From: Sporosarcina sp. ANT_H38
GTDB taxonomy: Bacteria > Bacillota > Bacilli > Bacillales_A > Planococcaceae
Assembly (NCBI RefSeq): GCF_008369195.1
Contig: NZ_VOBC01000006.1
Location: forward strand, 1 to 64,000
DNA: 64,000 nucleotides
Reading direction: 5' to 3'
Under the pieces are notes generated by a model, which ran no database searches, was not told the origin of the DNA, and saw only the letters and a list, made by a program, of their open reading frames with translations. Shown here piece after piece: positions 35,626-45,097 of this stretch. The position numbers were made by a program, and so were the translations under genes. Position 1 is the first letter of the stretch; every line of letters starts with the position of its first letter.

Positions 35626-36030
35626 ATGCCTTATCTTACGTTTGATGAATTCAAAGTATTAAATGATGTGGATATTGATGAAACAACTTTTAAAAAATTA
35701 CTTCCTAAGGCTTCGGCTATATTGGATAGCGTCACAAGTTACTTTTATCACAGAATTGAAATCAATACAGATAATTCATGGCGAGTGAAGCAGTTTAAAA
35801 TAGCTCTGTGCAGTCAAATCGAGTACTTCAAAGAGTTAGGGGCTACCACATTCGAAAGCATCAACAAGTCGCCTCAGTCGTTCTCGGCAGGACGGACAAG
35901 CGTATCTAATGCTAGTCGGTTTAATCCAAGCGGAGAGAATGAGAGTAAGTCCTTAGTTGCCGAAGAAGTATTTATGTATTTGGAGGGAACCGGGCTACTC
36001 TATTCTGGAATCGGGGTGAGCGCGCGATGA
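35626..36030 (+). CDS. Head-tail connector protein (gp15/Ad1-like)
   Basis: A 134-aa mostly helical protein (MPYLTFDEFKVLNDVDIDE, LLPKASAILDSVTSYFYHRI). Position one after capsid fits the adaptor that docks on the portal. Start ATG 35626 behind AAAGGAGGG. Confidence 0.8.
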   Translation: MPYLTFDEFKVLNDVDIDETTFKKLLPKASAILDSVTSYFYHRIEINTDNSWRVKQFKIALCSQIEYFKELGATTFESINKSPQSFSAGRTSVSNASRFNPSGENESKSLVAEEVFMYLEGTGLLYSGIGVSAR

Positions 36031-36365
36031 TGCCAAAACCACCAATTGAATTTTGTGTTGATTCATTTGTCTACAAGGAGTACACAGGCACAAACAACTA
36101 TTCCGAACCAATATATAAAGATCCTATCACTATTGAACGCTGTCGAATTGATAGAGGCGCGGCATACACGTCCACAACGTCAGGGAAACAACTGCTGTAT
36201 AATGCGGTTGTTTTTTGCTATGAAGGCATGACGACCCCGTTGCCTGTATTTAAAGTGCAATCGGTACTTGAATACGACGGCAATGAACATGCGATAACTA
36301 AAGTCATTCCGAATCTCGAAGCCTACAGCGCAACCATCTATTCGTATGAATTAGAGGTGGTCTGA
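36027..36365 (+). CDS. Minor capsid / head-closure protein
   Basis: A 112-aa beta-rich protein (Minor_capsid_1-like; RCRIDRGAAYTSTTSGKQLL). Overlaps both neighbours by 1-4 nt. Probably the stopper of the head-tail interface. Confidence 0.75.
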   Translation: MMPKPPIEFCVDSFVYKEYTGTNNYSEPIYKDPITIERCRIDRGAAYTSTTSGKQLLYNAVVFCYEGMTTPLPVFKVQSVLEYDGNEHAITKVIPNLEAYSATIYSYELEVV

Positions 36366-36688
36366 TGGCGGTGACAATCGATTTGAGCGGAGTTATGAAT
36401 AGGCTTAGTCAAGATGCTATAAGGCGTGGTCGTTACGCTGTAGCTAATCAAGCGTTGTCGGATATGAATCAATTTGTTCCAATGGATGAAGGAACTTTGA
36501 GGATGACTGCCACAATCGACATTGACGGCGGAGGAATCAACTACAACACGCCGTATGCGAACAGCTTGTTTTACATGTACAAACACAACTACACAACACC
36601 GGGCACGGGTCCTAGATGGGACTTGAAAGCCAAGAGTGCATTTATGTCTGACTGGATAAGAGCGTTTACGGAAGGAATGAATCGCTAA
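36365..36688 (+). CDS. Minor capsid protein 2-like (tail completion)
   Basis: A 107-aa protein with NQALSDMNQFVPMDEGTLRM and the PGTGPRWDLKAKSAFMSDW block typical of the HK97-gp10/Minor_capsid_2 group. Confidence 0.8.
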   Translation: MAVTIDLSGVMNRLSQDAIRRGRYAVANQALSDMNQFVPMDEGTLRMTATIDIDGGGINYNTPYANSLFYMYKHNYTTPGTGPRWDLKAKSAFMSDWIRAFTEGMNR

Positions 36689-37074
36689 TGGATTTCACGG
36701 AAAGGTTATGCGACAAGATTAACACCTCTCCGAAGTTGCCGACACCGTGTAAGCTTGGTTACTTAGGAGTAGGTGAGTCATTCGTGTTATATCCATTGCC
36801 TGGCTCCCGAGTGACGCAAGAATACATGGACGGCACGACTGACCAACAACTGAACTATGAAATTTCTTTTAAATCAAAGTCTCATAGGAGCATTAACGAC
36901 ACTCTTTGGGCAGTCCAAACAGAATTAGAGAAAACGAAGAAGATAATCAGTGGTAACGGTTCTTTTGAATTCGATGAGCTGATTATCACCAACAAACCAT
37001 TCATAAATCAGATTGACGAACAAGGATGGTTTGTATTTCTGTTGAACGTGCAAGCAAAAATTACAGTATTTTGA
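36688..37074 (+). CDS. Minor capsid protein 3-like (tail terminator)
   Basis: A 128-aa alpha/beta protein (GYLGVGESFVLYPLPGSRVT) placed just before the tail tube gene, where the tail terminator is encoded. Shares one base with the previous stop. Confidence 0.78.
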   Translation: MDFTERLCDKINTSPKLPTPCKLGYLGVGESFVLYPLPGSRVTQEYMDGTTDQQLNYEISFKSKSHRSINDTLWAVQTELEKTKKIISGNGSFEFDELIITNKPFINQIDEQGWFVFLLNVQAKITVF

Positions 37075-37088
37075 GGAGGAAATTATAA

Positions 37089-37541
37089 ATGACTAGACAA
37101 AAGAACGCGTTGCGAGGGCATTTCATTCAAGCATATGTAGCGGGAACGGAAACAAATACAGAGGTATGGCTAGAATTAGCGAAATACATTTCTTCAATTT
37201 CCGATGACACGAGCGAGGAAACGGAAGATACAGCCTTCTATGACGGTGATGGAACACCAGAAACATCTGTAATCTCGGTTGCCGGTGCTTATTCTATCGA
37301 GGGGCAATATGACCCGACAGACGCGGCGCAGGAGCTTATCGCAGGGTTGAAATACAAAACTGGCGAAGGGCGTAAGGTTCACCACAAGGTTGTTTCTTCC
37401 GCTGGAACTAAACAATGGATTGGTCGCGCTACTGTAACGGCTATCGTTGCGGGATCTGGTGACGCATCTGCTTACGAAACGTTCTCTTGTAATATCCGAT
37501 TCGATAGTATCCCGAAAGAATCAGTGGTAGTCGCAATCTGA
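37089..37541 (+). CDS. Major tail (tube) protein
   Basis: A 150-aa beta-rich protein (WLELAKYISSISDDTSEETE, YSIEGQYDPTDAAQELIAGL) behind GAGGAGG. Followed by a terminator-like stem, common after the highly expressed tube gene. Confidence 0.82.
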   Translation: MTRQKNALRGHFIQAYVAGTETNTEVWLELAKYISSISDDTSEETEDTAFYDGDGTPETSVISVAGAYSIEGQYDPTDAAQELIAGLKYKTGEGRKVHHKVVSSAGTKQWIGRATVTAIVAGSGDASAYETFSCNIRFDSIPKESVVVAI

Positions 37542-37575
37542 CAATGAAGCTGTAACAATAGCACTAAATTAATGT

Positions 37576-37604
37576 AAGGGGTGTCCAATCGGGCATCCTT
37601 TTTT
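37576..37604 (+). terminator. Partial terminator after the tail tube gene
   Basis: AAGGGGTGTCC / GGGCATCCTT (wobble pairs) with T6 following. Probably lowers expression of downstream tail genes. Confidence 0.65.
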
Positions 37605-37629
37605 CTATTTAATTAAAGGGGGAATTTAC

Positions 37630-38091
37630 ATGTCAGAAGTAGTAGAAATTGATATTCAAAGATCCGGCTTCCCAATCAAACTAGGAAAGATTGAACTTTG
37701 GTTCGATACTTCATTTGAAAACTTACTAACGTTTTTCAAAGTCGAAGAATTAGCACAAGAGAAGTTGAAAGAAGCGCAAGAAAAGGCCCAAGCGATACAC
37801 TTTCCGGATGAAATCAACGCGGAAACGTTAGAAGAAGATACGGTAAAAGCGGCATTCGATGTAAATAGGACGTTTATCGGCGCTCAGTACGACATTATCT
37901 TCGGGGATGGCGCGTTTGAAAGAATATACAAAGAGTATCCAGACGTTGCGGCATTGGAACAAACACTAGAAATCGTAGGCGTAGCAATCGGTAACAAGCT
38001 AGAAACAATGGAATCAGAACGATCAACTAAAACCGAATTAAAGAAAAGTGAATTTCTAGCGAAGAAGAAGTCTAAAAAAGTAGGTAAGTAA
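37630..38091 (+). CDS. Tail assembly chaperone
   Basis: A 153-aa protein (FPIKLGKIELWFDTSFENLL) with a lysine-rich end (KSEFLAKKKSKKVGK). Position between tube and tape measure fits gpG-type chaperones. One nt separates its stop from the next gene. Confidence 0.8.
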   Translation: MSEVVEIDIQRSGFPIKLGKIELWFDTSFENLLTFFKVEELAQEKLKEAQEKAQAIHFPDEINAETLEEDTVKAAFDVNRTFIGAQYDIIFGDGAFERIYKEYPDVAALEQTLEIVGVAIGNKLETMESERSTKTELKKSEFLAKKKSKKVGK

Positions 38092-38092
38092 T

Positions 38093-38647
38093 ATGAGGCT
38101 GAACGATCCGTTAGTTACCTCTTTTGTATTTGAAGAGATCGAATATCAGATAGATTTGTCTTTCGATAACGTGCTAGACGTGTTCGATGTCTTCGACGAT
38201 GAGGATTTAAGAACTTACGAGAGTGCGGAAATCTGTTTGTCATTACTGCTCGGTGATGACGTTACACCGACTTTAGACTTGTGGAACCACGTTTATTCAG
38301 AGTTTATCCACGTTGACAACAAGCAATCCGTCGAATATGACCGCAAAGGTAACCCGATGCCAGTCCAAAAAGAAAACAAGAAGGCAGTAGATTACAGCAA
38401 GGACGCAGGATACATATATGCTTCCTTTCGGCAGGCGTACAACATTAATCTGTACCACGAGCAAGGAAAGTTACACTGGCGTGAATTCGAAGCGTTGCTG
38501 AATGGATTGCCGAGTGAAACGATACTTCAAAGGATAGTACAAATTAGATTGTGGGAACCGTCGAAAGGTGAAACTGGCGAATACAAACAAGCTATGTTGC
38601 AAATGCAGAAAGCTTATTCGTTAGAAGAGGAGGAGGTGGAAGAATAA
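38093..38647 (+). CDS. Bacteriophage Gp15-family tail assembly protein
   Basis: A 184-aa acidic protein of the Gp15 family (VFEEIEYQIDLSFDNVLDVF; YIYASFRQAYNINLYHEQGK). Likely the second tail chaperone working with the tape measure. Its frame is +1 to the preceding gene, so it is made as a separate protein. Confidence 0.8.
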   Translation: MRLNDPLVTSFVFEEIEYQIDLSFDNVLDVFDVFDDEDLRTYESAEICLSLLLGDDVTPTLDLWNHVYSEFIHVDNKQSVEYDRKGNPMPVQKENKKAVDYSKDAGYIYASFRQAYNINLYHEQGKLHWREFEALLNGLPSETILQRIVQIRLWEPSKGETGEYKQAMLQMQKAYSLEEEEVEE

Positions 38648-38648
38648 T

Positions 38649-41600
38649 ATGGCGTCAGATGGCAGTATTCGTATTGATATTATCATTGATGGCAATCAAA
38701 TAACGGCAGCATCTGCTGCATTAGCTGCATTAGCGGCGGCCGCAAATAGCGCCGGAGGTCAAACAAATGCACTATCACAAGAAACAAACAGAGCATCTAG
38801 CGGCATAAGGGACATGGCGATATCAATCGGACTTGTGGCGGTTGCGTCAAAAGCCTTTGATATATTGAAATCCGCATTGGGTGGTGCCGTTTCTCGCTTC
38901 GATACACTGATGGGCTTTCCTGTAATAATGGAACAAATGGGATTCAGTAGTGAACAAGCGACTAATTCTATTAATAAACTTTCTGACGGTATACAGGGGC
39001 TTCCTACGACGTTGGACGGCATCGTAAAGAACACACAAGGAATCGCAATATTAACTGGTGACTTAGATACCGCGACAGAGACCGCGTTAGCATTAAACAA
39101 CGCATTCCTGGCAAGTGGATCAAGTGCCGGAGATGCAGAACGTGGGCTTACTCAATACGTCCAAATGCTTTCAAAAGGATCAGTGGATATAATGGCGTGG
39201 CGAACACTCCAAGAAACAATGGGGTATGCGCTTAAAGAAACAGCGACGGCTTTTGGATTTACAGGTAAGGCGGCACAAAACGATCTATACGCAGCGTTGA
39301 AAGATGGCGACATTACGTTTGAAGCGTTTAATGCCAAATTAATAGAGTTGAACGGTGGCGTTGGTGGATTTGCTGACGTAGCTAAAACGAGTAGTGCCGG
39401 TATTGCCACTTCAATGAGCAACCTGAAGAACGTTGTAACGGTTGGCGTGGCTAACATGATTATCTCATTCGATAAGTTGTCAAAAGAGGTCACAGGCAAG
39501 AGTATAGCTGAAAACATGGATAGCCTGAAAGTCGTTGTAAAGGCGGCGTTCAAAGTCATGGGCACAGCTATTGAAAGCGCAGCTCCTATAGTTATCGCAT
39601 TCGCTTCTGTCGTTCAATCGTCAATTCCGGTTGTTCAGGCGTTGACACCAGCCATTATTGGTTTGGCGGCGGCTTACGTGACGTTCAAAGTAGCGACAGC
39701 GGCATATGCGGCAGTGGCGGCAGGACAAGCGGTGTTAGCAACGGCACAAGCGTCAATGTGGGCTTTAACGTTAGCTACAAACGCACAAGTGGCAGCTCGG
39801 ATAGTTATGACGACGACGGACAGAGCTGGAAACGTCGTAACGGTGGCAAACACAGGCGCGGTCACACTTCAAACTTTGGTTATCGGATTATTGTCAAGAC
39901 AGTTAACTCTAGCGGCGGCAGCGGTTGCCATTAAGACGGCGGCCACGGCGGCATGGGGTGCGGCAATGCAAATTGCATTAGGTCCGATTGGTTGGATAAC
40001 GGCCGGGGTTGGGCTGTTAGTCACTGGTGTCATTGCGGTTGTTGCGTGGTTCAAGAAATCCACAGAAGAGGGCGAAAGACTAACGGCGGTTACGAATGCC
40101 TTGGGCGAATCAACGTCAGCGCTAAATGAATCATTGAACGGTACTTCTTCGACTTACGAAAAGAACCAAGCGGGCATTCAAGCAACCGCTGCAGCAAACA
40201 CGGATTTAATTGCCAAGATAGAAGAGTTGGCCGCGGTACAAGGTAGGTCGGGCGCGCAAACAAAGGAACTGAAAGAATATGTGGATCAACTTAATGGGTC
40301 GGTAGATGGGTTAGGTCTGGCGTTCGACAAAGAAACCAATTCACTGAGTATGTCTTCCGAACAAATGGCGGCTAGAATTAAACTCATGCAAGAAGAAGCG
40401 ACTTTGGCAACGGCGAAAGAGCGACTTCTCGAAATATCTAAAGAACAATATGAAGTTGATGCGAAAATGGCTGAAACAAAAGAATTGCGCAAAGAGTTGA
40501 ATTTGAGGGTTGAAGAAGGCGGCAAGGCGGCTAGAGAAGCAAAAGACGAAATCGAGAAATTAGACGTGCAAGAAGCGGCATTGACAGAAACCTCTGCCGG
40601 TCTAGCAGTCCAACAAACTGAGACAGCGGCACAAGTGACGGCGTCTGTTGCGGCGGTAGCGGAAGCGACCAAGAACAGCGTAGACGACCAATTGAGGAGT
40701 TACGCTAGTTTAGAAGATGGCCAAAAGGACATTGTGAATTCGCTAAGAGATACGTGGTTGGATTACACGAAACAAGCCACTGACATGTTTGATAAACTTA
40801 GCGACAAATCAAAAGTGTCAGTAACTGAAATGACTAAAAATCTCCAAGAGAATCAACGAATTATGGGTGAATGGGCGACCAACATCGCCAAATTGGCTGA
40901 ACGTGGCATTGATGAAGGTCTACTAAGCACGTTGAGAGACGCGGGTCCAGAATCGGCAGGGCATGTCAAAAATCTAGTTAATGCATCCGACGCAGAACTA
41001 CAAAAACTCAGCGGATTATTCGCCAAGGGTGGAGACGTGGCGAAACAAACATTAAGTCAATCGCTAGGTAAAGAGAACGCAATAGTAATGGAATCAGTCG
41101 GACACCTAGTAGCACAGGCCGGTGATTCTCTTACAACACAGATTAAAAAAGCCGACTTTGCATCTCTTGGTAAAGCTATGCCGGAAGGTGCGGCGAAAGG
41201 AATCACGGACGGAACAAAAGACGTAGCTGAAGCATCAAAGAAAATGGCTACGGAAACAGAGAAAGCTTTCAAAGGTGCAATGGAAATCAAAAGTCCGTCT
41301 GGTGTATTTAAAAGGGATGGCGTTCACATAACAGAAGGTGTCGTGTTAGGTATAAATGACGGCACACCTAAGGTTGTCTTGACCGTGAACAAGTTAGTCA
41401 AAGCAATGTTGCTTCCGTTCGCTAACATTTCTGCTGATTTCCAAAAGATCGGCGGCTTTGCGGCAGACGGTCTGAACGTTGGTTTGAATAACGGTTCTTC
41501 TAAAGTTATGGCTACCGCAAGAGGGCTTGCAAATAGCGTTGCTTCTGAAATGAGAAGGGCGTTGGATATTAACTCCCCAGCTGGCGAGACTATAGCGATC

Positions 41601-43217
41601 GGTGAATTTACTGGTCAAGGTCTCGCTATTGGTATTGAATCCACTAAGGAATTGAATAAGAAAGCGGCAAATACCGTTGGTGAAGTAATTAAAGAAGCAA
41701 CAAGAAAGAATGCTACAGAAGTAACCAAGATTGCCGATGAGGCCGAGAAAAAACGTACAGAGATTCAAAATGATTACAACAAAAAACGTGCTGAACTTTC
41801 TAAGAAATCCGCGTCATCATCACAAGCGGCATTGAAGACGCACAAGAATAAAAAAGGTGATATTGTCACGACTGGCGAGGCTAAAGTCTACAAGATCCGT
41901 TCGGATGCATCCGCTAAACTCACCAAGTTGAACGAAGATGAACAAAAGAAACTAGCAACAATTAATACGAAGGCATGGGCGGATATGCAGAAGAAAGAAA
42001 GTGAGCTCTCCAAAGCCAGACTTGAAGCTCTTAAAAGTTTCGTAGCTGATAAGAAGTCGATGGAGGATATATCCCTAGCGGCTGAGTCAGAGGTGTGGAG
42101 AAAATCATTGGTTCTATTCACGGACGGCTCCAAAGAACGCATAGAGGTTCAGAAACAACACCAGGCGGCACTTAATACGCTCAATGATAAGATACTAAAA
42201 GAAAACGAAACGTTCATCGGTAAAGTGGCGACTATCAACGACAAGTTGCGTGAAAACGAACAAAAACTGACTGATGATTATACGAAGTCGGTTGATGATC
42301 GTACAAAAGCGTTAACCAATTTCGTTAGTATCTTTGATGCTTACGAGTACAAGTTTGAACAATCAGGTCAAGATTTGACAAGTAATCTAAGGTCGCAAGT
42401 TTCGGCGCTTGAAGAGTGGTCCCGTATGTTCGAAATGTTATCCGGAAAAGCGATTGATAAGGGGTTGCTTGAAGAATTGCGGATAATGGGAGTTAAGGCT
42501 TTACCTCAAATGGTGGCATTAAACACGATGACAGATAGAGAACTTACGGAGTATTCGGATCTGTACAAGCGTCGATCTAAATCTGCAAGGGAGCAAGCCG
42601 AAAAAGAAATGGCTCCAATGAAAGCCAACACTGAGAAACAAATAATTGAACTACGCAAAGCCGCTAACAAAGAACTTACTTTGCTAGAGGTCGATTGGCT
42701 CGCCAAAATGAAAGCTATCACTAGAAGTAGTGATGAAGAATTGAAGACACTTAAATCAATAGGTGTAAGTGCCGGACAAGGGTTACTGAACGGTTTGTCA
42801 TCTATGGAGTCGTCGCTAGTCAACAAGGCTAGATCGATAGCTGAGAACGTCAAAAAGGCAATGGCGAAGGCGTTAGACATTAATTCCCCTTCAAGGTGGA
42901 TGCGTGACTTTATTGCTGGCAACATGGCGCTTGGCTTCATTGCGGGCGTTGACAAAAACGAATCGAAAATATTGAACGCAGCCAGTCACTTCGGAGAATT
43001 AATGAAGCCGAAAATGAGCGACATCATGATTCCGAATGTCAACATTAGACCGTTTAATCCTTCATTCGGCGGCAGTGGTGGCGGTTCATCATCGACCGAC
43101 AATCGAAAATCAGTAACGAATAACATTGAAAACCATTTTACTCCTGCTGAATCAACACCGTCAGAATCGGCGCGTAAGCAAAAACAACAACTTCAACGAC
43201 TAGCTTTGGAATTATAA
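38649..43217 (+). CDS. Tape measure protein
   Basis: A 1522-aa protein; its length would give a tail of roughly 200 nm by the usual rule. N-terminal tape-measure domain (FDTLMGFPVIMEQMGFSSEQ, MLSKGSVDIMAWRTLQETMG), a membrane-like stretch (IGWITAGVGLLVTGVIAVVA) and long coiled coils. MEIKSPSGVF, LDINSPAGET and LDINSPSRWM are three copies of the INSPS motif found near the end of many tape measures. Ribosome site GGAGGAGGTGG. Confidence 0.95.
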   Translation: MASDGSIRIDIIIDGNQITAASAALAALAAAANSAGGQTNALSQETNRASSGIRDMAISIGLVAVASKAFDILKSALGGAVSRFDTLMGFPVIMEQMGFSSEQATNSINKLSDGIQGLPTTLDGIVKNTQGIAILTGDLDTATETALALNNAFLASGSSAGDAERGLTQYVQMLSKGSVDIMAWRTLQETMGYALKETATAFGFTGKAAQNDLYAALKDGDITFEAFNAKLIELNGGVGGFADVAKTSSAGIATSMSNLKNVVTVGVANMIISFDKLSKEVTGKSIAENMDSLKVVVKAAFKVMGTAIESAAPIVIAFASVVQSSIPVVQALTPAIIGLAAAYVTFKVATAAYAAVAAGQAVLATAQASMWALTLATNAQVAARIVMTTTDRAGNVVTVANTGAVTLQTLVIGLLSRQLTLAAAAVAIKTAATAAWGAAMQIALGPIGWITAGVGLLVTGVIAVVAWFKKSTEEGERLTAVTNALGESTSALNESLNGTSSTYEKNQAGIQATAAANTDLIAKIEELAAVQGRSGAQTKELKEYVDQLNGSVDGLGLAFDKETNSLSMSSEQMAARIKLMQEEATLATAKERLLEISKEQYEVDAKMAETKELRKELNLRVEEGGKAAREAKDEIEKLDVQEAALTETSAGLAVQQTETAAQVTASVAAVAEATKNSVDDQLRSYASLEDGQKDIVNSLRDTWLDYTKQATDMFDKLSDKSKVSVTEMTKNLQENQRIMGEWATNIAKLAERGIDEGLLSTLRDAGPESAGHVKNLVNASDAELQKLSGLFAKGGDVAKQTLSQSLGKENAIVMESVGHLVAQAGDSLTTQIKKADFASLGKAMPEGAAKGITDGTKDVAEASKKMATETEKAFKGAMEIKSPSGVFKRDGVHITEGVVLGINDGTPKVVLTVNKLVKAMLLPFANISADFQKIGGFAADGLNVGLNNGSSKVMATARGLANSVASEMRRALDINSPAGETIAIGEFTGQGLAIGIESTKELNKKAANTVGEVIKEATRKNATEVTKIADEAEKKRTEIQNDYNKKRAELSKKSASSSQAALKTHKNKKGDIVTTGEAKVYKIRSDASAKLTKLNEDEQKKLATINTKAWADMQKKESELSKARLEALKSFVADKKSMEDISLAAESEVWRKSLVLFTDGSKERIEVQKQHQAALNTLNDKILKENETFIGKVATINDKLRENEQKLTDDYTKSVDDRTKALTNFVSIFDAYEYKFEQSGQDLTSNLRSQVSALEEWSRMFEMLSGKAIDKGLLEELRIMGVKALPQMVALNTMTDRELTEYSDLYKRRSKSAREQAEKEMAPMKANTEKQIIELRKAANKELTLLEVDWLAKMKAITRSSDEELKTLKSIGVSAGQGLLNGLSSMESSLVNKARSIAENVKKAMAKALDINSPSRWMRDFIAGNMALGFIAGVDKNESKILNAASHFGELMKPKMSDIMIPNVNIRPFNPSFGGSGGGSSSTDNRKSVTNNIENHFTPAESTPSESARKQKQQLQRLALEL

Positions 43218-43229
43218 GGAGGGGGCGCC

Positions 43230-44084
43230 ATGATCAAATTAAACTTCACGAATACAAGAGGTCAATCAATAGAGTTGTACGGCTCCCCCTTCCGACTTTC
43301 CAAGTTCGAAGGGTTGGGGGACGTTGAAGCTGATATCCAGATGCAGAAGTCCCCATTCCAAGACGGCAGCACATACACAGACGCATTATTGATGAATCGT
43401 TATATCACTCTAGAATTAAAGATTGAAGGAAAAGACGAGGTTGATCTTGCCAATAACAGACGGTTGCTGTCGGGGATATTCAGTCCGAAGTTAGGACCAG
43501 GGATATTGCAATACACCGACGAAAGTGGTTCGAAACAAATTTACGCTGTTGCAGAGGGCGTGCCTACTTATCCGGATGGTTCAACTAACAGGGGAAGAAC
43601 ATTTCAAAAGGCTTTGCTATTCCTGGTCTGTCCGAATCCCTACTGGCAAGACATCAATCCTATCAGTATTAAACTACAAGATTTCGTGGGCAACTTCTTC
43701 TTCCCGATATCATTCCCTGCCAGTTTTTCAATTCGTGGTGACGAGAAGAATTTGTTAAACGAAGGACACGCACCCACACCGATTAAAGTCACATTTAGAG
43801 GCGAAGCAGTCAATCCGATGATTACGAAGGTCTCCACAGGCGAATTTATCCGGATTAACCGTACGATTCCTGCTGAACATAGTTTGGTAATTACGACGGA
43901 CTTCGATTACAGGACGGTCCGTATCGTAGACCCATACGGAAATGAAAAAAACGCAATGGGTTATATCGACTTGGACGGCACGTTTTTCTCTCTCGATGTG
44001 GGCGAGAACAATCTGAAATTCATTACAAGCGGTGGCAACCCCGAAGTGTTCATAGAGTATCGAAATTTGTATTTAGGAGTGTGA
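43230..44084 (+). CDS. Distal tail protein (Dit)
   Basis: A 284-aa protein with a Dit N-terminal domain (FRLSKFEGLGDVEADIQMQK), then LLFLVCPNPYWQD and a beta-sandwich C-terminus. It forms the hub between tube and tail tip. Behind AAGGAGGGGG. Confidence 0.87.
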   Translation: MIKLNFTNTRGQSIELYGSPFRLSKFEGLGDVEADIQMQKSPFQDGSTYTDALLMNRYITLELKIEGKDEVDLANNRRLLSGIFSPKLGPGILQYTDESGSKQIYAVAEGVPTYPDGSTNRGRTFQKALLFLVCPNPYWQDINPISIKLQDFVGNFFFPISFPASFSIRGDEKNLLNEGHAPTPIKVTFRGEAVNPMITKVSTGEFIRINRTIPAEHSLVITTDFDYRTVRIVDPYGNEKNAMGYIDLDGTFFSLDVGENNLKFITSGGNPEVFIEYRNLYLGV

Positions 44085-44088
44085 TTGA

Positions 44089-45087
44089 ATGGCTGAACAC
44101 AGTAAATTCTTTGATAGTTTAAATCCGCTCGATCCCGATAAAGTTTATACCGCTGATGAGTTTATGGGTTTTTTCGGCAAACTGATTACAGATGGCGTTA
44201 TGAAGGGCGAAGCGAACATGTTAAAAGTCGAAACGAGTGGCTCTAATATGAACACCGTAGTCGATACTGGTACAGCGTTCTTGAAAGCTAGGGAGTACGA
44301 GAATGATAGTGAATTATCACTCACTCATGAAGTCGAAGCGTTGGGGAAATCACGTATTGACCGCGTGGTAATTAGGTTGATGTTGAATGTAGATTATCGT
44401 GAAGCTAGGGCGTTTGTGAAAAAAGGTGTGGCAGGTCTAGCACCTGTTGTACCTCAGTTGGAACGAACAGACGATGTATATGAAATCTCATTAGCACAAG
44501 TCAAAGTAATTGGCGGGCAGACATATATCAATGTTGCGGATGTTGTAGATGAGCGGGGGAAAGAAGATGTCTGTCCGTGGGCAGGGAGTAAAATTTTGCC
44601 TAACTTTGATGATGTAGCTTTAGCTGAGCTAGTCGAAAAAGTGAATACCGGATTAGTAGATGCCACAACAATTCGTAAAGGAATTGTTAAACTAAACAAC
44701 ACCCTAACCAGTACATTAACTACCGAAGCGGCTACTGCAAATACAGTTAAACAGGTTAATGATTTGAAAGCTAATAAGGTGCAAGAATCTCCAATGATTA
44801 TCCCTCTAGTTAACGGGTGGACAGGAACCGCAAAATATTATAAGGATCAATTCGGAGTAGTTCATGCCACGGGACTCATCGAAAGGACAACGTCTACTAC
44901 AAGTATAGTAGCGGGTAATCTTCCAGCCGGTTACCGTCCCGTTTCTACCCATTGGACCCATGCAATACCAATAAGTTCTCCCGCGCCGTCAGTAATGACA
45001 ATAGGAACGGATGGCAGAATAGACATTCCGAACGGAATTAATGGAGCCACTACCCTTGTTGTGAACTTTTCATTCCGCACAAATTAG
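44089..45087 (+). CDS. Baseplate/tail-tip fibre protein
   Basis: A 332-aa protein. The N-terminal half (FFDSLNPLDPDKVYTADEFM, VDTGTAFLKAREYENDSE) is shared with upper-baseplate proteins of Bacillales phages. Its C-terminal half (from RKGIVKLNNTLTSTLTTEAA) is a fibre module paralogous to that of the gene at 46698. Likely receptor-binding. Confidence 0.72.
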   Translation: MAEHSKFFDSLNPLDPDKVYTADEFMGFFGKLITDGVMKGEANMLKVETSGSNMNTVVDTGTAFLKAREYENDSELSLTHEVEALGKSRIDRVVIRLMLNVDYREARAFVKKGVAGLAPVVPQLERTDDVYEISLAQVKVIGGQTYINVADVVDERGKEDVCPWAGSKILPNFDDVALAELVEKVNTGLVDATTIRKGIVKLNNTLTSTLTTEAATANTVKQVNDLKANKVQESPMIIPLVNGWTGTAKYYKDQFGVVHATGLIERTTSTTSIVAGNLPAGYRPVSTHWTHAIPISSPAPSVMTIGTDGRIDIPNGINGATTLVVNFSFRTN

Positions 45088-45097
45088 GAGGTGAATC

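Noticed and set aside
38070..38100. TCTAAAAAAG near the end of the tail chaperone gene as a -1 frameshift site joining it to Gp15
   Set aside because: The Gp15 frame is +1 relative to the chaperone, so a -1 slip would not fuse them, and Gp15 has its own ATG right after the stop.
39674..40672. Long open frames on the minus strand within the tape measure gene
   Set aside because: They mirror the codon bias of the coding strand, lack ribosome sites and lie inside an unmistakable gene.
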